Notes: generated by a model not told the origin, from the sequence alone. A stretch of DNA of 64,000 bases from Spisula solida (GCA_947247005.1 OX365948.1:35158601-35222600); one strand, 5' to 3'; counted from the stretch's first letter, positions 1-13,349 are shown. Made by a program: numbers and translations.

Positions 1-121
1 CATGTTTCTTTCAAGAAATACTTGTTCTTAAACTGTATGGTAGTTTGATGATGACAAATTCCTCTCTGAAATCAGTATGGAGAGGCATTGCCTTAGGTCA
101 CAATTTCTGGTATTGCAATTA

Positions 122-655
122 TGGCACAGGTTCCAAATGACACATGTTCTGTTAACAGTCATAGTACAGGTTTCACATGACACAAGTTCTGGGAACAGTC
201 ATAATACAGGTGTCACATGACACATGTGCTGGTAACAGTCATAGTACACATTCTGTGTAACATGTGCTGGTAACAGTCATAGTACAGGTTTCACATGACA
301 CATGTTCTTGGAGCAGTCATAGTACACATTCTGTGTGACACATGTGCTGGTAACAGTCATAGTACAGGTTTCACATGACACATGTGCTGGTAACAGTCAT
401 AGTACACATTCTGTGTAACATGTGCTGGTAACAGTCATAGTACAGGTTTCACATGACACATGTGCTGGTAACAGTCATAGTACACATTCTGTGTGACACA
501 TGTGCTGGTAACAGTCATAGTACAGGTTTCACATGACACATGGTCTGGTAACAGTCATAGTACACGTTCTGTGTGACACATGTGCTGGTAACAGTTACAT
601 TACATGTTTCACATGACACATGTTCTGGTAACAGTTATAGTACAGGTGTCACATG
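122..655. repeat. Minisatellite, 40-bp unit in alternating types
   Basis: About 13 copies. Every copy shares the core acatgtgctggtaacagtca. Two subtypes alternate for much of the array, one with tacaggtttcacatgac and one with tacacattctgtgtgac, so the working unit is an 80-bp dimer. Some copies of the second type lack 2 bp. The first and last copies are degenerate. Confidence 0.9.
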
Positions 656-1844
656 TGTCATGTTACATGCTAGTACAGAGGAAATGAAAGCACATCAAGG
701 GTAAATTGTACATTCTGAGCACTAACTCCTCAGCTGTCAGAAGATTTACACCTTTTTGCAGTTAATCACTGCAATGAAGAAAAAAAACTGACAAAAAGCT
801 AACCCTTACTCCAAACACTATACATCATACCTGCCACCAGTCAAACAACCTGTCAAGCCTTCATCCATACCCTAGAACATCCATGAGTTCTAGCATTATA
901 GGTACAAGGACTGATGTGAGGGATAGAGACACCCATGTTCTGTGTGAGACACACTTTTTCTCTGGAGCCCCTGGATGTACAGCAAGCACATGAATAACAC
1001 ACACACACTGAATGTTTACATTATGTGCAGCTCCCTGACTCCAATAATTAGTTACAAATCCAAATGTTTATAACATGAAGTGTTTAATGAGGTACAAAAC
1101 TCTCCCCACTATGAGCACATTAAACATTAGGCATGAAATTACTTGGGGCACTTTGAAATCACAGACACATATACCACACGAGGAATGATGGAAATTTGAG
1201 TAAATGATTCAGTATGATTCATTATTACCATAAGAGTCCAAGTTAAAGACCCAACCTCCCTATGGAAGCCATAAAATGTCACTAGGACTGGCTGTCATAA
1301 TTATATGCTTCACACAAAGAATTAAATGTTGGGCAAACCATTGGGCAAGTTTAATATTAGATTTTGGTCACTTTAATTAATACTGACCACAGACCTGACA
1401 ACAATTTACCAACCACAACACTGAGTATATCTATTAGGAACCTGACTTCATAATGACATTGTAATATTTGTACTAACCATCAACAAATACAATCAATGTA
1501 AATCGTTGTCTATGGTGCTATTAGACATGGGGCATTTATAAGTATTTATACAGTACAGAAAATTTGAGATAGTTTTATCTAATTAGTATTGACATCATCA
1601 AAACAAATAAAAAGCTAATTATACAACTTAAATATTAAGGCATGTGATGTTTATTACATCTGAATCTGCATGAAAGGGGTAACTGAAATCCCATTAAAAC
1701 ATCATTAATATCAATAAATGTCATTAAATATGCACCATTAAATGAAAACCAGCTACATGAAATGCTTCAAGCAAAGGCACTGAGTAAACAGAGTCAGAGT
1801 TTCTAATATAAATGCACCTAATTGTTATTGCAGATGATTCAAAC
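656..1844. other. No gene or clear repeat seen
   Basis: This is AT-rich intronic sequence with short A-runs. I see no open frame of interest, no splice-bounded exon and no inverted repeat. Confidence 0.5.
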
Positions 1845-3095
1845 AGTGGCAGTCAAAACCATTGAGTGATGCTCATGACAGTCAATGCCAATGAATGCTC
1901 TTGTGGTAAACAAGACCAATGGATGCTCTGGACAGTCAATGTCAAAGGAAGCTCATGACAGTCAATGTCAATGAAAGCTCATGACAGTCAATGTCAATGC
2001 AAGCTCATGACAGTCAATGTCAATGCAAGCTCATGACAGTCAATGTCAATGGAAGCTCATGACAGTCAATGTCAATGGAAGCTTATGAAAGTCAATGTCA
2101 ATGGAAGCTTATGACAGTCGAAACCTGCAATGGAAGCTCATGACAGTCAATGTCAATGGAAGCTTATGACAGTCGATACCAATGGAAGCTCATGACAGTC
2201 AATACCAATGGAAGCTTATGACAGTTGATACCAATGGAAGCTTATGACAGTCGATACCAATGGAAGCTCATGACAGTCAATACCAATGGAAGCTTATGAC
2301 AGTCAATACCAATGGAAGCTTATGACAGTCGATACCAATGGAAGCTCATGACAGTCAATACCATTGGAAGCTTTTGACAGTCAATACCAATGGAAGCTTA
2401 TGACAGTCAATACCAATGGAAGCTTATGACAGTCAATGTATGCTCATGACAGTCAATGTCAATGGAAGCTTATGACAGTCAATACCAATGGAAGCTTATG
2501 ACAGTCAATACCAATGGAAGCTCATGGCAGTCAATACCAATGGAAGCTTATGACAGTCAATACCAATGGAAGCTTATGACAGTCGATACCAATGGAAGCT
2601 CATGACAGTCAATACCAATGGAAGCTTATGACAGTCGATACCAATGGAAGCTCATGACAGTCAATACCAATGGAAGCTTATGACAGTCAATGTATGCTCA
2701 TGACAGTCAATGTCAATGGAAGCTTATGACAGTCAATACCAATGGAAGCTTATGACAGTCAATACCAATGGAAGCTTATGACAGTCGATACCAATGGAAG
2801 CTTATGACAGTCAATACCAATGGAAGCTGACATGGCAGTAAATGCCAATGGATACTCAAGATGGCAATTGCCAATGTATCTCCCTCATGGCAGCCAATGC
2901 AAAGAGATTGTCATGACAGATGATACATTAAGGGAAGGTCATGGTAGTCAATGCAATAGGGTGCTCATGGTAGCCAATACAAATGGATGGTCATGGCATA
3001 GTGGAGCTTGTGACATCCGAAGCCATGTTTTAGTAGGGGGAAGGCAAATGGCAGTCAAAGGCAATGGGATGATTTTGGCAACCAAGGACAAGGGA
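1845..3095. repeat. Minisatellite, 26-bp unit with HindIII sites
   Basis: About 38 good copies lie between 1845 and 2830, followed by a degenerate tail to about 3095. The core is tatgacagtcaataccaatg followed by gaagct, so most junctions form aagctt. Variants differ by cttatg/ctcatg and caatacc/cgatacc. A 20-bp short unit (agtcaatgtatgctcatgac) occurs twice, 254 bp apart, near 2431 and 2685. A 105-codon open frame from 2820 is only the degenerate end of the array. Confidence 0.92.
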
Positions 3096-3976
3096 TGCTC
3101 AAGTCATCATACAACAGAACTAAAGGACAAGGAGTAACTTAAGGCTTAAGTCAGAAACAATGGTCAGTAATATTTCCAATAGATCCTCTTGGTGATTATT
3201 ACATGAAATACAATTATGTATTTTTCAAACAGCTTATGCTGGAAATAAGTATAACTAAAATATATCACATGCAGAGTTCTAAGGTAATTAGATGGGCTAA
3301 CATCATCATATTCACATTAGTAATTCCCCGTTTACCTTTGAGCTGTCAAATTCAGAATCAGAGACATAATATTCAACATTATTATTTTATATTTCGACTT
3401 AAGAAAATAAGCACAATGATCAAAAGGTAGAGAAACTATAGAATTTATAGTAAACAGTCACAAACAGTATGGTACCAAGGAATACATTCTGTTTTCTTAC
3501 CAACAGATGGTGTATGTCAAGTTGAGTCATCTGGCTCTAAGATTTAAGCCTATCCTGTAGCAAGGCTTAAACTATAGTTCTAGGAATTAACTACTGGCAA
3601 CAACAACTGGTTACAAAGCTCTAGCTCACGCCCAGCGGGATGTCAATGAGAGTGCTATCAGCTTGTTACGGTTCACAGCAATTTTGTTACCCTGGTATCA
3701 ATGGAACAGTCAAGATAGCATGTTACTATGATAAATTCTATGCAGTTTTTCTGCGATAAAGACACTCATATTTATCGGAGAATACATACCTTTGAAAACA
3801 ACACTTAAATATGAGTCAATGTTATCATTGGACGATCAGTATGCTTGTATCTAATATTGATACTAGGATGATTCACATATACCAGAAAGTAAGACGCTAT
3901 CCATCATGTTACTTATAATACCTTTCACTTATAACTTCATGTCTGGAATTAGTACAGTAAGATATGCCAAATGTGC
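3096..3976. other. No supported feature
   Basis: This is AT-rich intronic sequence. Around 3500-3540 and 3610-3700 the reverse strand has short open pieces next to GT donors, but they match no domain and were not called as exons. Confidence 0.45.
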
Positions 3977-4465
3977 AATTATACCATGGCCAGATGATAT
4001 TGGCACTGTTCATACTTATACCATGGCCACATGAAATTGGCACTGTTCACACTTATACCATAGCCACATGATATTGGCACTGTTCATACTTATACTATGG
4101 CCACATGATATTGGCACTTAATTCACACTATACCATGGCCACATGATATTGGCACCGTTCACACTATACCATGGCCACATGATATTGGCACCGTTCATAC
4201 TATACCATGGCCACATGATATTGGCACCATTTACACTTATACCATGGCCACATGATATTGGCACCATTCACACTTATACCATGGCCATATGATATTGGCA
4301 CCTTTCACACTATACCATGGCCACATGATATTGGCACCATTTACACTTAAACCATGGCCACATGATATTGGCACCATTCACACTTATACCATGGCCATAT
4401 GATATTGGCACCGTTCACACTTATACCATGCATGGCCTCATGATATTGGCACCGTTCATACTATG
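3977..4465. repeat. Minisatellite, 35-37-bp unit
   Basis: About 13 copies of a unit with the core accatggccacatgatattg followed by gcaccgttcacac. Length differs between copies by the presence of one or two t residues after cacact. NcoI-like ccatgg is present in most copies. Confidence 0.9.
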
Positions 4466-6673
4466 ACTTTTGTTGACAAGCATCAAGCACACTATGATCT
4501 TGTTGACACTAAGTCCAAGATTACAACACTCAATATACATACATACAACAGTATCATATTTGCATTGTTTATGTATACTAGCAGACAATTGAGTAAAATC
4601 ATTTCATTTTTACATCATCATGCACATACAGAATGGATCATGTAACAAATTGAAGCAGACAAATAAATCTTTCATCAGCAACAAAGCATGGCATGATATG
4701 ATAGCATGGCAACCATGTGGTTAGACTGATAGAAACATAGACAAACAATATGTCTTAAACTCATTGTCTCCCTCTTAGGGGAGGGATGTAATTAATGAAA
4801 GTGTATTAACAGTACAGAGTTAAGAGTTACAGAAGAGAATATTATGTCAGCCATGATTCAGAAATACAGGGGTACCTGCAAGATTAGTTTATAGTTACAA
4901 TACATCCATCACTGCCATGTGATATCATTCAATATGAACCAATCAGTAGACAGTGATACCATACAGAATTTATCACAAACTTATTAATTCAGAGGAAACA
5001 TTTAGTGCATTGACTATATTGCCAAGATTTTAATGGATTTCTGACTAAGCTGCCAATCATAGAGTTCGGAACCTCAGGGTCAGGTATATAACATGACCCG
5101 TGTTCATATATATTTAACATCAACCAGATTCCATTCCACTTATAAACTATCACTTTCAAAACCACCAAAATAATTTCGTAATTTACAATTTCCAGAAAAT
5201 TGAATTTGACAATAAAATATGCCATCCATTACATCCAAGAGCAGCAATAAAAATCAATGTGTTTTTTACAGAGCATTGCCATGTTGAAGTTGCACAATGA
5301 TGTATTGCCAGGAAAGCCGAGAAAATTTACAACTTTCAAATACAAACATGACATGTTTAAGACAACACACAAATTCTAAGATACAAATTTCTCAATATTT
5401 AACCTAAATGTGTGCAGTGTATGGCAGAACTCACAAATTACAGTAATGTAGCCTGTCAAATAAGTGAAATAATGAAATACAGACTTTATATAATTCAAGT
5501 ACCATCATTAATTGTTGCAGCAAGTATCAACAGGAGGATGAGAGGAAGTAGCTGGAGTTTTAAAACTAGAATTTAGAGGATTTATTAGCTAATTAAACTA
5601 ATGGTAAGTATATAATCACAATAATTAATTAGGAACAGGATAAAACCAAATATAACCAAGGGCCATTACTCCAGCCACACACAATCACTTGCAGATATAC
5701 AAACATTTCCTCAAAGACCATAGCTAAAATATTCTTGGAGATATAATTGCAACACAAATACTAATTGCATGAAACAAACAACAAATGCTCAGTTGCTAAA
5801 GAAAATATCAGCCAAAATCTACAACAAATCGAACAAAGCCGAATACAAAACGATAACACCTATTTCATAGAAAGAGAAATTAGGTTTACCCACCTTCCCA
5901 TTATAACAGTAAGCAATTCTTTTTCTATTTACATATCCTCAAAAACATAATTAGAGTGATAGAGTGAGAAACCTCTCCATGCTAATTGGTTAGCAATCAT
6001 AACAATTTGCTAAGTGTTGTATATTACCCCCCATTAATCATATACTGAATGTAAAGTAGGGGTACACCACAAAACATACTGCAGCATTAGTCCATTAGTG
6101 AAACAAAATATACTCAAAATAATCCACACAAAAATGACAAAAATCTTGGAATAGTACTCATTATGTAACTGGAACATACATGCCAGATCTCCTGCATGAG
6201 TCTCCTGCATTCGAGACTCTATTCCTGCACAATCGGAGACCAATTATCAAATCTCACGCATTTCATGGACAAACTGGAACCTGACATTTTTTATTTACAT
6301 AATGAAAATTATGACAAATATTAGCTTAAATTGCTCCATGAAGCATGCATGGTATTGTCATCAAAGTAAGATAAGTAAAAACAGCACATTAACTTCAATA
6401 CTTTAAGTCTAAACTTTCAGCAAGGAAAATCTCCTGCATTTTAATGAAATCTCCTGCATTTTATCACCAATCTCACACAAAGGGGTCTGCGAAACATGGC
6501 ATGTATGTCAGACTGTGACATAAACAACAGACATAACTTCTCAAGCGTTCATAGTTTCATAGTATGCTGGAAGTTGTCTTGTTATGTTCATTAATATGTG
6601 TCTATTTGTGCTACATTCAATCATATTAAAACCAAGAGACATACTCCTCATGTCCTGGTAAAACTGATATGAT
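4466..6673. other. No gene seen; weak inverted motif
   Basis: This is AT-rich sequence. The motif acatacatgcca near 6174 reappears inverted near 6497-6510 (tggcatgtatgt), about 325 bp apart, and tctcctgca recurs several times between. This could be an old MITE-like element, but the arms are only about 12 bp. Confidence 0.35.
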
Positions 6674-6865
6674 AAACAAAGGACAGGACTCTGATAAGAT
6701 CAAACAAGGAACACAACTCTGATCAGATCAAAACAAAGGACAGAACTCTGACAAGATCAATACAAGGAACACAACTCTGACAAGATCAAAACAAGGATCA
6801 CAACTCTGATAAGATCAAAACAAGGGAACAACTCTTAACAAAATCAAAACAAGGAACATCATGCA
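6674..6865. repeat. Short minisatellite, about 29-bp unit
   Basis: Six to seven imperfect copies of a unit containing acaactctgacaagatcaaa followed by acaagga. Confidence 0.8.
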
Positions 6866-7267
6866 TTTGAGGTATATATATAAATCTGAACAAAACTTAA
6901 TCCAGACTTTATCACAACAATGGATAATACTGAGGAAAATTTTGTCATCCAAGCCAAAATCATAGACTTTATAAAAGAGCAGGGCAAATGTTCGGCTCTA
7001 TCTACAAAACACAGGTGATGTAAAAACGATTTGATAACACCAGGGTGTTAATTAAATTTTATATCCTTGAATGTAAAACACCAGCATGTAACACATCACT
7101 CAACCAGATAAACTACGATAATAAACAACAGAAAATCAACAAAGTGACTGAGACAAGTAAAATATATTACATTCTTTCACACAAAAAAATAAAATGACAC
7201 CTTATTACTAGAGTACTTTATTCATTGTCGCAGGTGCAATAGACGATAATTGATATATGGAAATACT

Positions 7268-7628
7268 CTGTTCGGATATGGCCGGTTTGTGAGCCACCAG
7301 CTAGTCTCAATCCAGGACCAGAGTGTGATGTTATGATATGGCCGGTTTGTGAGCCACCAGCTAGTCTCAATCAAGGACCAGAGTGTAATGTTCGGTTATA
7401 TGGCCGGTTTGTGAGCCACCAGCTAGTCTCAATCCAGGACCAGAGTGTGATGTTCTGATATGGCCGGTTTGTGAGCCACCAGCTAGTCTCAATCCAGGAC
7501 CAGAGTGTAATGTTCGGATATGGCCGGTTTGTGAGCCACCAGCTAGTCTCAATCCAGGAACAGAGTGTAATGTTCTGATATGGCCGGTTTGTGAGCTACC
7601 AGCTAGTCTCAATCATGGAACAGAGTGT
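7268..7628. repeat. Minisatellite, 60-bp unit, six copies
   Basis: Six nearly identical copies share gatatggccggtttgtgagc and ccaccagctagtctcaatc. Because 60 is divisible by three and the unit has no stop in one reverse frame, it creates an 81-codon minus-strand frame with a 20-residue repeat. That frame is not evidence of a gene. The array is GC-richer than its surroundings. Confidence 0.93.
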
Positions 7629-8679
7629 TAGAGTTATTGCTCTAAGAAAGTTGGTAGTCTCCTAAAATTGGTAGGCATTTATATTGTACATCAACTAAAT
7701 TCTATGTCCATTTGCTGGTATTTGAAGTGAGTTACTGTTGAATTATTTGAACTTCAGTTCCAAAGGCTAATATTGCAAAGGGACTTTAAGGTTAACAGGA
7801 CTGCAAAATAAAGGTTTTAAAGAGCTTTCAGAACTTTCAAAGAGTCATAGAACAGGGCATGCATGACAAGGGACTGGTTGACAAACATCTTAGAGTAGAT
7901 TTTACACAGAGAAAAGTGTAATACAGATCATGATGTAGACATGTATATACATACCACAGATACACAAAACAATAGACTGGGCTGCCAAATTTATCTCAGA
8001 CTTGATAAATAAAACCAGCCAGTTTCATGATGTTGTGAGTCAATATTAAGAGACATAGAGGCTGGGATAGGTACATACAGACTACATTCTATAACAAAAT
8101 TGGATCTACATGTATTGTGTTGCGCATGAATAACTGTTGCGTAATAACGATGATAATTAACTTTTCCCAATTTCCAAGCAGTGAAAATATAATTGACAAA
8201 AGCAAACTGAATACTATGTGATTGCACCAGAGAAATCCAGTAATTATGTTCCCTGTTTCCATTTACAAAACAACAGTAATAAATATTAATTGTCCTCTGA
8301 AAAATCCCTGATCCTATAAACTGACATTACCATTGAGTTTCATGGAATGGAAATTATTAACAACACTCCTGGCAAAAACTTCACAATTCTATATCTTAAT
8401 CTATAATTGTTAATTACCATGCCTTTGGCACAAATACAATATGTTTATCGAAATTCATTGAATTTTATACACAAATGTAAGTATCAAAACCTCACATAAT
8501 TCAACATGAATGTTTTCTATAAACCTCCCGAGTTACACCCTGCATCATTAATTTCTGTTAGAATATAAATGGATCATAATAACCTTGCATTTTGTGTTCA
8601 TCTTAGTAATTATAGTTTCAACATGCTGTGATATGGCTCACACTGATATTTTATATGATATTGGGTGCAACAACTCACA

Positions 8680-9265
8680 TGGAAATTATCATTGTTAACT
8701 CAGACATTGTTGGGCACATGTGATCATTTGCACCCTGGGATATTGGTGAGGAAGGGGACACATTGCTCAAGAAGTACTGGGGGCATCTTCACTCATTGTG
8801 ATATGACAAGGTAATATTGCATACTGTGATATAGGGGTCCAGGGAGGGAACAGTATTGCTTAAGAACTACTGGGGACATCATTCTGTGCTCACCGTGATA
8901 TCAAGGGTATTGATATTGGGCTGGCGTAGGTCAGTTCCAAAAAAAAAAAAAAAGATATCAAGGGTATTGCACACTGGGACATCAGGGGAGGGGCACATTG
9001 CCCATTGCTCAATACTCAGGGGACATCTGTGCTCACCATGTTATCAATGGTATTGCACACTGGGATATCAGGAGAGGGCACATTGCCCACTGCTCGATAC
9101 TCAGGGGACATCTGTGCTCACTGTGATATCAAGGGTATATTGCACACTGGGACATCAGGAGAGGGCACTACAAGTGAGGGCACATTGCCCACTGCTTAAT
9201 ACTGGGGACATATACGCTCACTGTGAAATCAATGGTATTGCACACAAGGGGAAGCGTAGTACACT
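8680..9265. repeat. Minisatellite, about 86-bp unit
   Basis: Six to seven imperfect copies of a unit that runs from cacactgggacatcagg through cacattgcccactgctcaat to ctcaccatgatatcaaggg and tattg. The copies at 8680-8880 are more diverged and longer. The array is interrupted at 8913-8953 by a poly(A)-tailed insertion listed separately. Confidence 0.85.
8897..8969 (+). mobile_element. Tiny poly(A)-tailed retroposon insertion with TSD
   Basis: A 26-bp body (8913-8938) ends in 15 A residues (8939-8953). It is flanked by a perfect 16-bp direct repeat, gatatcaagggtattg, at 8897-8912 and 8954-8969. Removing the insert and one repeat restores the unit seen in neighbouring copies of the 86-bp array, so other copies act as the empty site. 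The structure fits target-primed retrotransposition of a strongly 5'-truncated element. The body is too short to name the family. Confidence 0.75.
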
Positions 9266-9673
9266 GGGATATAGGGACACAATTTACTACCACATACCAG
9301 TGAAACAGATAAAGTGCATCAGAGGAATATACCTCATGTTGACAGATGTACTACTGACAGATGCACAATCTATGAAATCATAATGTTATTAATTTTCTAC
9401 ATATATCAATTTACCGCCAGCCCAGAAGGTGCACTACCAGCATCAAGATGACATAAAGACGAGGGATGTGATCAACAGATTAACATTCCACAATCATGTA
9501 CACATACTCTACTGCTCATAAAAATTAGCTCATGAAGAAACTGATTATACTACGGAAATTATTAACTCCATGCAAACTGATCATTCTAACAGATGTCTAC
9601 AAAACATTGTCACTGCATGAACAGTTACCCAGACCCGCACTCCATCACAAAAACCTTGAAATGGCTTACTCAC

Positions 9674-9771
9674 CAGTTTCTCTGAAGTATTGGATCAATA
9701 AAATTACAAAGAATTGGCTCATACAGTGACTCTGATTCGGGTATCTCCTCCCAGGTGTAAAACATGATTTC
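9674..9771 (-). other. Candidate exon, unidentified
   Basis: On the minus strand a 98-bp segment is bounded by a T-rich acceptor ending tttgaag and a good donor, gtgagtaag. One frame is open, begins EIMFYTWEEIPESE and ends near DPILQRN with two spare bases. The composition looks protein-like, but I recognise no domain and it does not resemble the CH2 domain expected after exon 5. It could be an alternative exon, a gene nested in the intron, or chance. Confidence 0.22.
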
Positions 9772-10360
9772 CTTCAAATCCAAGAACATGGATTAAAAAA
9801 ACGTGGCATGAGCAAATAATGATTGTCTACGATGCAAGTATTGTAGTCACAATACCTGAGACTCTCTTAAAACATATTATATACAAGGTACTAGGTTATT
9901 AGCTTTAGGGTCTATACATTTTATGCTCAGAATTGATAGAAACAGCAGTTCTAACATAAAGGCAGATGTATATATATACACAATCATTCAATATTTGTTA
10001 TTTTGATCACTCATGTTACAGCATCTTGCAACAAAATCTGAGGCACACACATGCACATATGGCTGATCAGTCAGGATGTGCAACCCAAATTACTTATATG
10101 ATTCAAGGACCATAACTCGACAAACATTAGAGGCCAGTCAAGTATAAGAGAATCAAACATTTAAATGAAACACTTTGACAATGAGGCGCAATAACATTTC
10201 AGAGCCAACATTGGCAAAACAACAAGAACATTTTATGGCCCATATTCCAGAGCATAAAATGCAGACAATTGAATACAGACCATATTAGTACCAATGACTT
10301 CTTTTGCAATTCTGAATTAATATCAATCACCCCAAAAACTAAAAGGAGCAGAATTACAGT

Positions 10361-10423
10361 TGTCCCTTTGGCGCAACAAGGTGAAATACAACAAACCTTG
10401 TTGCTTTTTGCACCAAAGGGACA
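10361..10423. repeat. Imperfect hairpin
   Basis: The left arm tgtccctttggcgc-aacaagg (10361-10381) pairs with the right arm 10396-10423, whose reverse complement is tgtccctttggtgc, a 7-nt bulge, then aacaagg. The loop is about 14 nt. It could be a small foldback element or, if transcribed with the host intron, a structured RNA. Nothing shows processing. Confidence 0.55.
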
Positions 10424-12689
10424 TCTGTCTGTCTTATAGTCTAATATTTTAGAAATAAACAATTTCCAGCCATGTATAAACAGAGTTCAAGTAGGGGTGC
10501 AAGAATCAAGTGAATTACAGTTATAAACCATTAGTCAAACCAGGAGCTCATAATGACTAAGATTGAGTCAAGTTCAGTGAAGATCATATATACATCAAGC
10601 AGGTACAGTAACCATGTCATTCTAGACTCATAAAACATCTCCAAGTCTACCATTCTTTACAGAAACCTGATGGCACCACATAAACAGTACCAATCCTATA
10701 CACTCTCAAATCTTGATGCCCTATAATGCATTGCATACTTTATGGGGGCATCTTGTCAACACCTCATGGCCAAATTATCTTCATCAACAGGATAAGTACT
10801 CATCATCAATAAATCTTGCCCAGAACTTGTCAGCTGTTAGGACTTCCAGAGAAACCTAATCTGACAGACCATAGATAAAGATAGGGGAAGTTTTTACCCT
10901 GGTTTTTATACCCCTGATACACCTGTCTTCATGCCCACAAGTAACAAAGTGTCATTTTTTGGTGCCATCTTTTAAACAACTTCTGGTAAATTTAACAGAC
11001 TTCTCAAACAATGTAGAACATTATATACACAGCTGTGCAATCTCAACACAATGCTTATCATGACTGTGATACATGTGATGATGTATAGAATTACTCATAT
11101 ACTTCTTTCAAACCAATCCAAATCTAGACCTTGCCATAGGGAGTGTCTGCAGTTGTGTTTTTGTCGTGGTTCATTTTTGTGTTTTGCTGTTTCTGCTGTC
11201 TCACTAGTCTAATTGATTACAATCTTTATAATATAAAGATGGAGTGACCGATGCAACATATATATTGAAGAAGCCCAAGTCATGATCATCACCAGGGAAA
11301 GGAATGAATAAGAGGACAATGGTAACACTAAAACCCATCATGCACCAAGGTGGGTCACAATCGAACCTATGACAGCAGCTCAATACCTATATATAACACA
11401 GGAGACTACAGATTAATCAAAGTTTCCATTAAACCAGCACTAAACTCTTATAGAAAAACCTATAATACAACTCACAGAAAAGCTTCATAGGAGCTGATGG
11501 CCCAAACAAACATGGCCAACACATTGTACATAATGGCTGCGTATACCATACCATGTTTCCAATACCCTACACCGAGGGACAGTAATACAGCTGGAGAGGA
11601 AGAACTTTTGGTCAATGTAATGTTATTGTGAAACAAAGGCCTATCACCTACACTTTCTTGTCTAATATTGAGACCATATTAACAACAGGCAGGAATCAAG
11701 CTATTGAGAATCACTGATACATGACACTGTACTTATAGCTGCACTGAATTAAACAATCATTTTCATAATCCCTCCACATTAATATAAACCCTCTGACCAA
11801 TATTGTTACAAGTGTACCACAAGTGTATGCTCACTATCTGGTTCATCTAGATGTAACAGACCATACAAAATATCCTCAACATCAAACAAGACAATCATTA
11901 ATCAACATCAGATGTGTTACCTATTGTGTATCCAGTGTTTTACTAGCAGGTCTATAACAATATCAGGACATAGTTCTCTCTCTGACTCATACACCTTCAC
12001 TACAAGGAAGTCTACCTCATATAACATCACAGTCAGTCCAACAATGCCCACTACCTTACCAGACCGAGAAATTACAATCTCCTGTTTTATCATGATTGGT
12101 TTCCCAAAATAACAACAGACAACATTTTAGTCCGTACAACATGCATTACCAGACCAACATTTTTGTCCTTCTGTGTTGTATTATTGTTTCTCAAACTAAA
12201 TTACAACCAGACCGGATTTCTGTTGGACAGATGGTCCGACACACATTCAATGAACTCAGGGAAACTGTAGAATAAGTAAACGAGTATTTCACAAGATCTG
12301 AAGAATATCTACCAGTTATAGCAACAAGCAGAATAGCAGAAGACATATTCCTATTACCATTAAATTACCCAACCATCATAACAGCATCTTAGAATATTGG
12401 TTAAGTAACAAATTAGTGAAAATAGACATATTGTCGATTTTCTATTATTCACAGGTGAGTTCCACTTCTAAAAGCATTGATACAAAATCACAACAGGAAT
12501 CACTAACATGCTAATGAAAACATATTCTACTTCAATAAAGGTTCTCAACCAATCTTCAACTAACTTTTTAAGGTTATACACTCATACAGCACAAAAGTTA
12601 CAAATATTATTTCATCATAACCAAGTTCAAACTTTATAATTCAAATAATTACACTAAATTATAAACTCTGAACGGTATCTCAGTGCCTG

Positions 12690-13080
12690 ACCTGACCTTT
12701 TTGGACAGTAAAGTTAACAAAAAAGCCTGATATGATTTACGAATTGACTATTAAGTTGACCAATGTGCCAGTTTTGGACTGTTATGTCATCCAGACATCA
12801 TCATGATCTCTCCTGTACTACAAAGTTAACCCAATATGAACTTTATTGGATGATATTACAAGTCACCCAAATGCCCAACACAACCTTTCAATAACTGTTT
12901 AGTTAATATAAATAGTTAACACACAAATTAACAACCTTGTGTTGACTTATTTTGTCAACCCAAAGCCTAATACGACCTTTCCTGGATGGTATCGTAAACC
13001 CAAATGGCTAACCTGACCATTCCTGGAAGGGGTATAGTCAACCTAAATGGCCAATCTGACATTCTTTTCAACAGACTTCA
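12690..13080. repeat. Degenerate tandem repeat, about 50-bp
   Basis: Repeated variants of gacctttcctggatggtat and gtcaacccaaatggctaac recur at irregular spacing. They look like an old, decayed minisatellite. Confidence 0.5.
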
Positions 13081-13269
13081 GCTACACAGCACCTGTCACT
13101 GACAGTCAATGTATGAATGTAATTTGTCATCTAAATTAAGTAAACGCCATGGACATATGATGCCTGTGTCACATGAAAATCCAAACCCCCAATGACATGC
13201 ACCAATCAAAACCTGCATGATGTCACAAAATACAATATCTAGACGTTTCAATCATAAATATAGTCTTAC

Positions 13270-13346
13270 CTTTGGTTTAATTCTACAGAATCGATGCTGA
13301 TAGTTAAACTTGATCACATGTCGTCTAGGCATCCTGATAACTATTC
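13270..13346 (-). other. Candidate exon, unidentified
   Basis: This 77-bp minus-strand segment lies between an acceptor (gatatagcag) and a good donor (gtaagac). Its open frame starts after two bases and ends on a codon boundary; it reads IVIRMPRRHVIKFNYQHRF and six more residues. The phase (1,0) does not fit directly after exon 5, which ends in phase 0, so it is not simply the next exon. No family is recognised. Confidence 0.25.
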
Positions 13347-13349
13347 CTG

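Noticed and set aside
7367..7612. 81-codon frame with 20-residue repeats
   Set aside because: The six-copy 60-bp minisatellite explains it; there is no start context or splice signal.
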